DNA from: Blastomyces gilchristii SLH14081
Lineage: Eukaryota; Ascomycota; Eurotiomycetes; Onygenales; Ajellomycetaceae
Direction: 5' to 3'
NCBI RefSeq assembly: GCF_000003855.2
Contig: NW_003101680.1
Span: 816,976-880,975 of the forward strand
Length of the DNA: 64,000 nucleotides
Every line of letters starts with the position of its first letter. Position 1 is the stretch's first letter. This document shows, in pieces, positions 24,736-36,685 of the stretch. Both the position numbers and the translations under genes were made by a program. Under the pieces are notes generated by a model. The model was given only the letters and a program-made list of their open reading frames with translations, made no database searches and had not been told where the DNA came from.

Positions 24736-27731
24736 TCACATCTCCCATGATTCATGGTTGCCGCAAAATTCCACGATAAGCCGTTCCAAATCGGTCAACT
24801 TGTACGGTTTTGTCATATAGCCTTCCATGCCCACCTTGGTAGCACGACCTAACGCCTCATCGGTGACGTCCGCACTGACTGCTAAGACGGTAGGACTGGG
24901 TGGTAATAGCACGTCCGGTACGTTCTCGTTCCTCAGTCTATCACGATGGTTCCCAACCATATCCAATATTTTCTCCGTGGCTTGATACCCGTCCATATCG
25001 GGCATCCAGAGATCCATGAGGATGACGTCGACGAACTTTGATTTTGTTGGCGCCGGTTTGATAGGTGGTTCGCTAAATGTTGACATTTCGCAGTCTTCTA
25101 TGAGCGAAGTTACGGTGTCCGTGCTCATTTCGGAGACACTTCGTCCGGAAGGACTCTGCGGTGCCGGTTCCAGGTCTGGAGACATGTCGTTCAGGATGAT
25201 TTCGCTCATGATACGAACTGCTTCTTTGCCGTTGAAGGCCTCATATACATCATTGTATCCCAGTTTGGCAAGCATGCTAACGAGGATTCGTCTATTGATT
25301 TTGTTATCCTCTGCCACTAGAAACGTGAGAGGGTGTTTGTCTGCGAGTTGGCGGTCATAGCTGTTGGAAGAGAGAAGGGCGGAACCACCACGAGATGAAG
25401 CTGATAGGCGGCGCGACGGTCCCAGCCAACCGCCGTTTGTGAAACTTGAGCTTGCTCGTGTCGGGACCCGGCGATTCGAAGATGATTCCGAAGGGGGAGT
25501 TTCCGAACTATTTCTCACCGTTTTCGACTCATCGGTTGGAGTATCAAAATGCGAAGACGGGTTCGAATTCGATTGGGAAGGAGCATATGCATGTTGCGGC
25601 GTGGTTGGCGGACTGACACTGTCATTAGGGCTTATGGGTAGCCGGATTTCGAATTCGGATCCACGATCTGGCTCCCTCGTGGATGAACGAAGACACCTTA
25701 AATCACCGCCAAGCTTCCTAGACAGTCCCTTAGCGACCAAGAGCCCGAGACCTAATCCCTCCTTGCTCCTCGTCGTAGAGTCGTCTTCTCGAGCGAAAGG
25801 TTGAAAAAGGTTTGGAAGAAAGTCTTCCGGAATCCCAGTCCCAGTGTCGCTGATATTAATTAGAACACACTTGCCCGAACCACTCAACTTCGTAACAAGT
25901 GTAATAGTTCCGGATTCTGTAAACTTTAGAGCATTAATAAAGACGCAGGACACCAGCTTGGTAAAGTCCCTTTCGTCGACGTAGAGTATGTCCGGCACTG
26001 ACGGATCGACAGACCAGTCAATAATTTTTGTTGAAGCCCGCCCACTTGAAGATCTTGACCTGATCTCAACTTTTTGGCCGAACATGTTCGGTTCAACAAA
26101 TGCAGAATCTGGCCGGCCTCCCACATGGAGCGATTCGTTGATAAGCGGTTGCAGTATCTCGCGGATTTTCGTGGATTGTAGCGTCATGGGAGGGAAAATT
26201 TTGGGTTTAACGTATATGTTAGAACACGAAAACTGTTCGGTTAGTGAGGAGCGTCGAGCGTTGATTAGAGCCTCTTGGACTTCACGGTCCTCCTCGACTC
26301 GCGGGCCGGCTTGAACGATCTTCTCACTCTCTTCAACTACCGTCTTAACATCTGCGCTTCGGGGCGAGAGTTCTCGTCGATGTAATCTTGGAGATTTAGA
26401 TCCTGAGGGAGGGCTATAATTCCAATCAACTGGACTACTCCGTCTCCGTTTGTATGGATTTACGGCAATGTTGTTCCCTTCGATAAGAATATTGGGGCGA
26501 GAATCGTAATCTCCACTATACGATCGCAAAGAAGCCCCAGCACTCTGCTCCCTAGCAGGATTTTGGGGAGTTTCAGGTATTTGCATATTTAGATCATAAG
26601 CATGCACCACATTATCAGCTGCCTCAACTGCTCTTCGAACGCTGTCTGTAAGTTCGCACAACTATGCCATTAACAAAATTGATCCAAAATCCGAATAGCG
26701 TCAATGACACTTAGTAGTCAGGGTGGGTGGAACTAACCTTGGATTGCCTCAATGTTATCTTTGAGCTCCTGAAACATCGGGATTATCCCTGCTGCATCGA
26801 GCCGCTTGTCCATTGCTTCTTGCACGTTGGCGTGCATGACATCCAGCATCCCAACCACTCCCTGCATGGGTGTTCTCAACTCGTGGGATAAGCTCCGTGC
26901 ATATGGTTTAAACGAGTGCGAGCTTGTAGAAGCAGAATGATGGTAGGCGGTGGGTCTGCTTGTTCTAGCTCTGCCTCTTCGTTGCTGTTCGTCTCTTTTC
27001 TGGACGAGCATTGGCTTCTTGTGGTCTTGCTCGTTCAAGATGCGGTGCTGTACGAAGTCCTCCAAAGAGTGGAGAATCATTTCAAGATATGCCCAGGAGA
27101 CATCGCGCTTCACTAAACCTTCAGCAGTCCACATCAGCCCAAAATGAGAAAAACACTTTCCATCGGAGGAAAGGGGAACAGTCAAGTAGGCATCCATTGG
27201 GAATGGGAGCGTATTCGTGCCACTGCTCATGTACGAAGCCAAATTCTCCGGGATGAGAAAAACCTTGCCGTGTTTCATGAAGGCACAGGGTATATCCCGA
27301 GAGAAATGCTTGTAGTTTCTGTGCATCGCTGAGATCGAGTTGCCGTCGTTATAGTACAGAGCGACACCTATGAAAGGAGAATACTCGTGGGTTTCAGCGG
27401 TTGACATCACAGTATCATAGCCATTTTTGAGGTATTGGGCGGGCTCTGGATTTGAGGTGGCTACAAACGAGCATTGGGCATTGCAGATGGCTGCGACCCC
27501 CTCGAGCAAACGTTTCCAAAACGTTTCAGTCTCCGCATCTCTTAATTCTTCTTTCAATCTTAGAAGACGCTCAATTGCATTGCTCTGTCCAACCTCATAA
27601 TGTCTCATCATGCCATCAATAAATTCCGGTTCTCCGCTCGAAGATAGGCTCGGAAGACAAAGCGTGTGGCGCTCAATGAAAGCTGGATCTACGAAGTGGT
27701 TGGAGGATTCAGCCCCGATGGTGCTCGACAT
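24736..27731 (-). CDS. Hybrid sensor histidine kinase with receiver domain
   Basis: Two exons: complement of 24736-26645 and 26738-27731. Total 2904 nt, 967 residues. The N-terminal 250 residues look like a soluble sensory (GAF-like) region; no membrane segment is seen. The H-box SHELRTPMQG puts the phospho-accepting His at about residue 283. The ATPase part has an N-box (FINALKFTESG, about 570), DTGTGIPEDF, and GLGLGLLVAKGLSRKLGG. A Ser/Thr/Pro-rich linker leads to a receiver domain: FLVAEDNKINRRIL, MDLWMPDMDGY with the phospho-Asp at about 876, and the conserved Lys in MTKPYKL. This kinase should pass phosphate His to Asp and then to an HPt protein in a multistep relay. A disordered insert of nearly 200 residues separates the H-box from the N-box. 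Its group among fungal hybrid kinases is not assigned. An upstream exon is possible because the frame stays open beyond the ATG. Confidence 0.92.
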
Positions 27732-29641
27732 TGTCCTACGACCTTTGCGAACCTCATGTAGACCCCCGACGGCTCTATGGAGAAACGATAGAAAAGGGGC
27801 TCGAGGACGATTATTTATTCGGCTGTCGAGAGCTCGAAATGACTGGAAATTCCCAGGCTCGACGGTAGCCTTCCTGCACAACTAGAGAATGTACAGAGCA
27901 TGCTCATCAGCACATATAAATGCTCATCCAGTATTCGAAAAATCCGGTATCCGTCGTAGCTGTGTGGTGGTGGAGGAGGTGAAACGGCTGTACAGTAGTA
28001 CATGTAGGGTGCGGACCTGGATCTGGCCACACTACCTACTTCCTTTCGAGGACATTCGGATAGCTACGCGAATTTAATATAGCTGTCAATGCAGATAATG
28101 AGAGTGGGCGATAGGGATAAGCCGGTCGTAAGTCGTCGTTGTCGGTCGTCCTCGTATCAGGCTGCAATAAGCCGGCACGATGGTGGAGGGGGGAGAATAT
28201 CAGCGGGCCGGGGGGGAGTGAGAAAGGTTCCTCGGGAGCAATAACTATATGGAAGAGTAAATTTAAGAGGAATTAATTACTTATTACAGGCACAAACAAC
28301 AACAACAACAACAATAATAATAATGCTGCTGGTGGTGGTGGTCTGCAGCCGTGGTGAGCAGGCCGAGCAGAGCACGGTTGTTGCGAGGACGAGGGAAGCA
28401 AAGAGGGGCACGCGAAGGAGTTAAAGAGCAGCCAGCACAACTACAACTACACTTAACTCATAGTTAGGGGATGAGGCGCCTAAGGAACAACCACCACCAC
28501 TACTAGTACAGTCTCGTTGTTCCAGGAACCAGGTTATACATATTTTATTTTCCGGATCGTTACTCTTGTTATTGTTATAATTGGGATGAGCAAGGGATAA
28601 AATCCAGTTTGATGGCCCATGATAGCCACTTCTCAGGAGCCTCTAATATTCGGCTTACCCGGCGGATTGCAAAAAAGGATATATATATATGATCTGCTAA
28701 GTGGATTCCCTCCAAAGAAAATGCTGCAAACAAATTATCCTACCCATTCTCAAACTCTAGGCCAAACAGTCCGTGTCAACCTGGGCCTCGCGCTAACGAT
28801 GGATTGTGCACACACACCACCGCACCTACTCTAGTCTCCAGCACCAAAGGGCTCTCAGGAAGTCAGGGACTCAGGGGAGAGACCTGGCCGCATAGGCGCA
28901 TGGGCGCTTTTCTTACCCTCTAAATATCCTCCGTCTTCCCGCCATAACGAAATCGGATCCATGGATAGAGATTGCTTGTCCATCTTCAGTCACTGGCTGC
29001 GCTGAGTATCAAGCCCCCAAACAGGTCCAGCTCAACACCTCTTCGCCCCCCGCGCAGACAGTTTAGCTGTTGATTCTGGGCTTTTTCGATTTCGCGACGG
29101 TGCTCGGACGCTGTTTCGCCGTAACGCGGGTTTTAGGCCCGCAGCCAAAATCGAGCCGTTGGCTGGAAACTGCAAAGATGGCCGGGGCGACGGGGAAGCA
29201 CGCTTTGGCGCCGAGTGGCTTGACTGGCGATCACCGGGGTTGTGAAAACTAGGAAAATGAAAGTAAAAATGAAAAGTTGGTAGCATCACACCGGAGAGTA
29301 CTCCGTAAACCGGAAAAGGATCTACCTGGTGACTACGATGTGGATGCCTGGATATCAAAACTATGGGGGAGACATCCTTCATAGATTTTGCTAGATTTCC
29401 CAATCCCTTAAAGCATACGGTGTACGGATGAGGTATGATATTTATGTGGCTTCCATTCGGAGATGGGCGTCCAAGCCGAGCCAGCTTCTGCGCCTGGACC
29501 GCATCGAACTAGGAAAAAAAATTGGCAAAAATGCCATGCATAGCATACATGATACATGGCAAACATTCATACGATAATGTGGGATGTTGGGGGGGGGGGG
29601 GGTACCAAGACCTCCGGAACACAGGACACCTCCTCTGGTTC

Positions 29642-29672
<31 letters not shown>

Positions 29673-31608
29673 GACGAAGAAGGCGAGGATGCAATGCAGA
29701 AACAGCATACTGAACGGAAATAATAATGATCTTTCTCCTCACCAGGTCAGGTCTAAGTGACAAGCGAAATCAGCACCATGGCGCGGATTCAAATCCGCAT
29801 TGAGCTGGCAAGTTAGAAGTTAGTGCTCGAACACAAGCTGGGAGTTTATTAATGTTACTTAGCAATGTGTGAAGCCATCTCAACTTCTCAGTTAGATAGG
29901 CGGTTTGAGAGAGGTGGGAATTTTTACGAACGAAACCCGGCGGTCTCCATCCATCCTGTCATGAATTCTCCGTTGTCATTATAGACATCGAATGGCAGGA
30001 AAGAGACCGGCTGTTATCAATGACAAATGAAAATTTTCATCCCTCAACAAAAAGACACAAGAATGAGTCTATAATATGAACTGATCTGCATCATGTGTTG
30101 TACTTAGCAGTAGGTAGTAAGGAGCCTTCTAGGAGGATGAAACAGATTGAATATTTAGATGCAAAAGGGTCAAAACAATTATTCACAATTATTCACACAT
30201 ATCTGCTCATTCTACACAAGCCTCTCCACTATCATTAAAATTGGTACAGTGTACTGCTTATAAGTATATTGATCTCTGTCAAATTGTATTAGCAGGGAGC
30301 AAGGCCACCATTCCATAGTGACATGGAGAATAAAAATGGGCTGAAAATTGCTAATCATGACCAAACTCATGTTCAATTTAGAATGTGTGGCTATAAGCCT
30401 AAATGAAAGCCCGTTCATTTCTACTACAAGCAATAAAGCCAATGAAATATGGGCGTAATCTGCCATATATCAATGTTCCTTCTGGTGTGCCTTTCATAGG
30501 GCTTGTGCGTTTCTTGCCCGGAGGGAAAAAGCGAGGTTGAAGTACTCAAGTACTCAAACCTTCTCTTTGCTATATCTGAGTACTACCTAGTAGCATTGCC
30601 AGAGCATTCCTATACAATATGAAAGACAGTTGAATTGGCTGTCTTGTTCTGAAAAATGATATAGCCATGCAGAGAAACACCCCTTGCATGAATTTTTCCT
30701 CTACCACTATAGGTAATCAATCGTGATATTCAAGCCCTGAAGTAATTAGATAGATTTTCAAATCTGATTACTTACAGTGAATAAATATTCATTAGCGCAT
30801 GCGTATGAGGAATATGATCTTTTTGGGGGGTACAGGTCATCTAATGTTCATGCAAAGAAAAAAACACTTCAAAATGGCTCGGTTTCCATCTGAGGTCAGA
30901 TATAGAAGCAAGGCACGCCGAGCGGTCTATCACACAGTGTATAAAATCAGAGCTGGCCGACTCCATCGAAACAGTGGCTTATTTATATCAATCTCATTAA
31001 CATGGGCTACACTCATGCTGAACGAAGTTCAACAGACCCTGCTTTAATAATTTACTGACTCTGTCAGTTCAGCGAGGTTGTTATTCAAGATCGACCTTGA
31101 CTACGGGTAGAATTGTTGCTCAGAAAGCCGGAGAGCTAGTCCAGGCCAAAGGCATCCATCCGACTTGAAAATTAAGCATTGGAACATGGCCTCTTAGAAC
31201 TCTGTCCTTTAAAAGTCATCCACGCGGAAATATATCCTGGGTACGAGGTCCATCGGAAAATGGGGTGAGAGCTTTGGCAGAACGAAAGGCTGGATTAGTC
31301 TAGAACAAAAGTTCAAAGATAGTAGGTATTACCCCAAAACACAACCAAATTTATTAGATATATAATTCAGTCAAAGGGCCATACTGTTGTTGAAGTTGTT
31401 GAAAATGAGTTGAGAACACCTTCCCAACCGTTTTGGGACACGGATAGGGCTCGAACCCTAAACCCTAAAACCTCGTTTCTCGCTACGCACTTGGGCCTCA
31501 TCCAACCAAAACCTTCCGTAGCCAGAGCTGGCATTTCAACCTCCGACGACAACGACAACGACACTCCTCCGCATTACCCATCACCATCACCCGTCATCAA
31601 CGATCGAG
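27732..31608. other. Long spacer: histidine-kinase upstream region, simple repeats and CpG-free relics
   Basis: Bases 27732-28600 are the upstream region of the kinase gene, including a (CAA)n/(TAA)n run at about 28292-28323. At 29589-29602 is G14 and at 29641-29675 an A-run with AAAAG repeats. Bases 30010-30411 contain no CG dinucleotide and 30536-30719 are also CpG-free, which suggests old mutated repeats. Open frames such as 29032-29403 (minus) have no recognisable product. A T-arm-like hairpin at about 29793-29808 lacks the rest of a tRNA. Confidence 0.6.
31454..31470 (+). promoter_or_regulatory. Tandem ACCCTAA (telo-box / Tbf1-like) elements upstream of rpl36
   Basis: AACCCTAAACCCTAAAA lies about 140 bp before the rpl36 start codon. 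ACCCTAA boxes are bound by Tbf1-type factors and are known in ribosomal-protein promoters of some yeasts. Assignment here rests on motif and position. Confidence 0.4.
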
Positions 31609-32608
31609 ATGGCGAAGGAACGCACCGGTATCATCGTCGGCTTGAACAAAGGCCATGTACGTTGGAGTTTAACCCTTTTCCCGCCGTCTTTCCCCTCCGT
31701 ATTGCCCATTTGCTTCTTGGAGCACCTACACTATGCCTCTACATTCTCCAGAATGAGAATTACAACCCTTCAATTGCGTTGTGTTGGCAATTTTCATTTA
31801 CTGCCCAATTTCCGGATTTCCCCTTCCCAATAAGATGGGCAGGAAAAAGAAGCAAAGATTGGAGATTTAAGGACGATTAGCCTACGAGTAAAAACTGACT
31901 AGGAGATTTTTTACGCCTGTTTTTAGAAAACCACGGCCAACACGACCAAGCCACGCATCTCGCGGACAAAGGGCCACCTCTCCCGCCGCACACAGTTCGT
32001 CCGTGAGATCGTCAAGGAAGTCGCCGGTCTTGCCCCATATGAGCGCCGTGTCGTCGAACTATTGAGAAACGCCCAGGACAAGCGGGCCCGTAAGCTCGCG
32101 AAGAAGCGGGTGAGTCCCCATTTGATTTTGTTATCCATTGTTTAGTTGGCCAAGGCCTCGTCTAGCTCAAGAGGTGGACGATGGATGGGATATAAAGAGA
32201 CTATGGCGGGAAACAAATGAAGTGGGAAAAAATGAGAAAGAAGACAAATGATGAAAGGAATCGGCATTGATTATACGCACCTACAAACAACAAATCGAAA
32301 CCCCCGGTCTGTGATAAACCTATATACATCGACCGTTTTCGCCAAGCATTTTCCCTCAATCAGAGGCAGGAAGGAAACAATATAGCAACGCGTTCAGGGA
32401 AGATGACGGGGCATTCCAATGGCTAGAATTGAGGAGACTAAGACGGGGCCGAGGCCGCTTCATAAAGGACATAACACATTCCAAAGAATACCATTATCGC
32501 TAACATCTTTTTTTCCTTTCTATTTAGCTCGGTACCTTCGGCCGTGCCAAGAGAAAGGTCGACGAGATGCAAGGGGTCATTGCTGAGGCCAAGAGAGCCG
32601 GCCATTAA
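31609..32608 (+). CDS. rpl36: 60S ribosomal protein eL36
   Basis: Three exons: 31609-31656, 31927-32109 and 32528-32608. Total 312 nt, 103 residues, the normal eL36 length. It is a structural protein of the large ribosomal subunit. The sequence begins [16 protein letters not shown], continues with [20 protein letters not shown] and [17 protein letters not shown], and ends [19 protein letters not shown]; it is strongly basic throughout. Both introns are long for this region (270 and 418 nt), a common trait of fungal ribosomal-protein genes. All junctions are GT-AG and phase 0. Confidence 0.97.
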
Positions 32609-33475
32609 ATATTCTTGTTTTCTAAGGGAGAAAAAGAAGGCGCCTGGTTTTCGTGGAGAGGGATATGATATGGAGAGGGACCGGCTTGTTGCTGTTTGCT
32701 ACTCTTTGAATTGAGGGTTTGGTGTCATGGTTTACCATCAAAACATCCCTTTTTTTTTTTTTTTTCCTTGTGTTTTTTTTTAATATTTATATTAACGGAA
32801 ACGATATTTCGAACAAAAAATAAAACAACAAACAAACCAATACCATAACATATCCAGATCCCTCTTTTCTTTTGTTGCTACTATTTGAAGGTTTTTTCCG
32901 GCCATTCCCCATCTTCTCTAGATCCGGCCGTTGGCAGCCTCTCGATCCCTTTGCGCACCAGCAACCTAAAGTTCAGTACGGTGGAGGATGGGACATGCCA
33001 ACTGTCACCCGATAACTGCAAAATGAGGGGCCATATGGGAGAAGATGGAAAAAATGTGCCTTAGCCATAAGCGACCGCGATGGAATCTAGCAGCTCTATT
33101 TTCGGTTCACTTTACGCTCCGGCTGGCGGAGAATCAATCATCTTGCCATACAACTTCGCCGGGTACGCATGTATCACAGATAGTCTGCGTGTAACCAACC
33201 TCGACAACCTCGTAGAAAACGCACCCTACCATAGGAGAAGCTAGATGAAAGAGAAAACCGGGTATGTATCATGTACGGTATGAAGTTGAAATGCGATTAT
33301 TGCCCTCCCAACGAGCCCGAGACGGGCGAAGTAGGCTTTATAAAAAAAAATCTCAAATTCATAATCATGTGCCTCATGGACATCTAAGCTCATCATAAAA
33401 GTTAAAAGCGTGAAATCCTACCCCCCTATTCCAATAGTCAACAATAGAAAATATAATAATAAGACCCTTCTTCCC
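32609..33475. other. Convergent 3' flanks of rpl36 and the UBX gene
   Basis: Low-complexity T-rich stretch near 32750-32780, otherwise unremarkable. No gene is seen. Confidence 0.6.
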
Positions 33476-35165
33476 CTACTTCTTCCCCGGTAACTTCAAC
33501 CACTTCGGTACGCCACCCCCTTTCCTTCCCCCAGACATCGCCCGATCCCCACCGCCACCGCCCAGCCTCTGCAATGAAGACTTATCCTCCTTATCATCGA
33601 TAGGTACAGCAGCAACCTCCTGCACCTTGATCTGGCTAGCAACCTGCCGCAGTTCCGGGCGGAGGATATGCCCACGAGTCGACGCGATCTTCGCCTTCGA
33701 CGAGACATTATTCGCCCAGGAGAAATTCACCAGCACGCGGCCGTTCATGCGTAGATCGCGAATGAGGAGTTTCTCAGCCACGTCGGGGATTACCGATTGA
33801 CCTTTTAATAATAACGAATGCTGGGTACCTGTACCTGCGCCCGCACCGGCACCGGCCGCGCCAGCAGCGAAGAAAGATAACGAGAATCCCTCGCTCGCTA
33901 TAGAACCATCTAGACAGCTTCTGACAAAGGCATACAGCCCCTGCGCTGTATCTTCCCTGGTGAACTTGGAGACCACCTGGCTCTGGTCCGGGAAGCGGAT
34001 CTTGACTTCGACGTCGGCGACGCTGGCGAGCTTAGTTTCCTGGGCGGATGCTTTGGCGGCCAGTTCTGCGTCGGTGGGGAGGCGGTTGGGACGGGAAGTG
34101 CGGTTGAGGTGGAGTTGGTGGGCTTTTGCATGGTTGACGGTAGGGATGTAGTCGTGTTCGTTGAATGGTGTTTGCGCGGATTGTGGTACTGTGCTTGACG
34201 GTGGGGCGTAGACGGTGGTAGGTCTTGATGATACAATTGTCGTTGGCGAAGGGGGTTGTTGTTGACGTTCTTCTGGTGTAGCTGGCTGTTCGGGAGTGGT
34301 ATCCATAATATTGGATGGGGTTGATGTAGACGTTGACTCTGGCGTTGGCACTTCCGGGCCTGACGAAGCAGGAGTTTCGCGGTTGGAACTCTCAGCAGCT
34401 TTTGCGCCACTGTCGCCCTGCTCTTCCTCCACGGACTTGAAGTATTCCCCAATCTCCATCATTGCCTCTTCAAGAGGCTTATCAGTCGTCCGGAAGCTCA
34501 GTCTGAGCAGTGTGCTGCCGCTATTGAACCCCAGCTGCCCAAGAGTTCTCTGCAGATCTGAAAATGTCGATAGTTCCCTCCCTACGACCTGGATAACGGG
34601 AGATTCGTAAAACAGCCGTCCCGTACCAGTCGCGGCTGACGGTACACCCCTAGCAGTCAAGTTTCTCGTGGTTCCATTCCCCGCCACCCCAGCTTCGAAT
34701 TTCCGCAACACATGCCATAACGTAGTATTACTTGGGAATTTATCCGTCAAACGTCCATTTGGGGCACCCTGGGCCTCTGATTCGGGAAGCTGTAAGGCAA
34801 CAGAGACGACGGAGGGGGAGCGCGAAAGCTGCACAAGCTCAAGTTTAGCACCGGAGCTTAGGCCTGATAGCCGTATAGATAGCGAGAGATCGATCTGTTT
34901 CTTCTGATGCCTTTCACAAAGGTACAGGTCAATAGTTAATAACTAAAACCGGGATACAGATACATATGGTTATAGGAAAGTATCGAGTTGAAGGAGAGAC
35001 GCGTCGCTGGGGGCCAGGCAGCACTCACTTGAGTCCATACTGGCGAGCATCAAGCCCGAGCTTGGAACATGCTTCCGAAAGAACCTCAGTGAGATGTTTC
35101 GTGGGAGTGACTTTCACCGTAGCCCTTCGAGCAGCTGAGTCTATCACGACAACGTGCGAAGCCAT
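33476..35165 (-). CDS. TUG/UBX-domain protein, probable Cdc48 (p97) cofactor
   Basis: Two exons: complement of 33476-34910 and 35029-35165. Total 1572 nt, 523 residues. Residues 3-75 form a TUG-type ubiquitin-like domain (VVVIDSAARRATVKVTPTKH, YGLKHQKKQIDLSLSIRLSG). A second ubiquitin-like segment follows, then a disordered Pro/Thr/Ser-rich middle. A UBX-like domain lies at about residues 325-430 (VEVKIRFPDQSQVVSKFTRE, LYAFVRSCLDGS), then a basic end (GGGVPKWLKLPGKK). The same layout occurs in yeast Ubx4 and mammalian ASPSCR1/TUG, which bind Cdc48/p97 and guide it in ERAD or membrane traffic. A Gly/Ala-rich loop interrupts the UBX core. The start was chosen from the MASHVVVID ubiquitin-like strand and the phase-2 intron. 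Confidence 0.88.
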
Positions 35166-35728
35166 GGTGAGGAATGGAGTATGAAGCGGGATAGTCTGGA
35201 GCTGTTCGCGCGGAGGTAGATGACATATTTAACTATAACAGACAGCGCTTGGAGATTTTGAGTGGCGGGACTGCGGCAACGCCAAACCGCGCCTAAATAA
35301 CAACACTGCCGCCAGGTTTACTTGGTTACACACTCTATACAGCCAGTCTCTATGTTTTGAAATGAGTAAAAATGAAATATTGTTCAAAGGTTAGATGCAT
35401 GGAATTTAAATTCCAGATCTAGAAGTTTCTCGGCTGCGGGGCACTCTGCCGAAGTGCTTTGCGCCTCCGTCAATAAGATGAGTAGTCACTCGTATCCCCC
35501 GCCTATCGCTAACTCCCAGAACTGGGAGGCAAGGTCACACCAACCGTACCTCTCCTAGAATCGAATTCCCAAAAGGTGCCCGGGTAACCACTGATATTGT
35601 TGACTCTGAAGAGTCCCATTTGATTTGGGGCTCCAACAGTAGGGCTACACGAGTTTCACAGCAAACAAGAACATAAAAGTACAAATTCAGCAGAACGCCT
35701 CCAGCTCCAAATATTAACAACCCCCTCA
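35166..35728. other. Upstream region of the UBX gene and 3' flank of the hemerythrin-like gene
   Basis: About 560 bp with no gene seen. It contains short inverted sequence (CCCAGAACTGGG) near 35515 of no clear role. Confidence 0.5.
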
Positions 35729-36685
35729 TTAAACAGCCAGCTGTTTGTATTCTCCCTCCGGAGTGCAGCTGGCAAGGCGCCATCTACTGGAGTGCCACAT
35801 TGGCACAACATTGTTCACCGAGGTTCTAGCCAAACCCTTAAGAGGCGGGAAAACTCCGTGCCACATGCCACCTTCGAAAGTGGCCGCTTCCATATTCAAG
35901 AAGAAGACAGGGACCGTGTGTAGGAAGAAGCCAAAGTTAATTTGTTTCTTGCCTAGAAAACGTTGAAATTTCAGCTATTAATTTGAAACCCGCGGACTGC
36001 AAGCTCACATGCGGCGGGTGCAACAAGGGGGGAAGGGGAGGGAGATATATTTACCAGCAGCGGCGGCGATAGCTACGATGTCTATAGGGTTCTGCTCCGT
36101 GCTATACCTCGCCAAATCCACAATGGCAGGTGGCTCGGCCTTCAGATGATTGTGCAGCGGCTCCTTAAACGACTCCAGAATAGCAATCAGCTCAGCGGCG
36201 GAGAACTCAGCGCTTTTTTCATCGAGATAAGCCTTCATGCGATCCATCCCCGCATAAAACAACCCATGCTCTTGCACAGCATCCTCCGTCAATCCAGTCG
36301 TGCCAGCCGCCTTGTTGATGTTAGGGAACAACTCTGTCTCTTCATAGTGGTGATGGGTCTTGACGCATTCAATCCAAGCCTGGCAATAGCCGACAAAGTC
36401 ACTTGTCGGTAGCCTTCTGGAGACGAGGGGCCTGTTGGTAGATGCTGTTGAAGCCGCGGATGAACGCGTTGTGGCTGAGGGCCATGTGGGAAGCCTCTAT
36501 CGTGAAAGGGTCTTCCTGCAGAATGAATAGGTCAGCAACATGGTTCCCCGTCTCACTGGAGGGCGACGTGCTAGTTGGCTGATGAATCTTTAGAGAGTAC
36601 GCACATTGCCAGTTTGAAACTTTGGCGTTGGAATTATGGCCAACGGCGTGTCGGTGTACATAGGGGGAGAATTATTCTCGGCCAT
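35729..36685 (-). CDS. Hemerythrin/HHE cation-binding protein, disrupted by a frameshift
   Basis: Three exons: complement of 35729-35952, 36055-36515 and 36605-36685. Start MAENNSPPMYTDTPLAI. Iron-ligand motifs of the HHE fold are present in order: EASHMALSHNAFIRGF, KTHHHYEETELFP, EHGLFYAGM and EPLHNHLKAE, then a conserved C-terminal tail with FFLNMEAATFEGGMWH. Fungal members are cytosolic proteins of uncertain role thought to bind O2 or iron. In exon 2 the frame breaks at about 36401: the reading GAC AAG runs into TGA, while the next base over continues the conserved DFVGYCQAWIE segment. The lesion is one extra or two missing bases, and no intron of legal size removes it. Either a young pseudogene or a sequencing error. 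The exon 2 and 3 junctions are otherwise consistent. Confidence 0.75.

Noticed and set aside
29032..29403. 123-codon minus-strand open frame
   Set aside because: Begins with TTG, biased composition, no recognisable motif.
29785..29815. tRNA-like T-arm (GCGGATTCAAATCCGC)
   Set aside because: The hairpin is good but no matching acceptor stem, D-arm or anticodon arm exists upstream.
31440..31465. tRNA-like T-arm on the minus strand (AGGGTTCGAGCCCT)
   Set aside because: No complementary 5' acceptor sequence at tRNA distance; the sequence is better explained as promoter telo-box DNA.
31454..31475. Interstitial telomere
   Set aside because: Only two CCCTAA units and in a promoter position; not a telomeric array.
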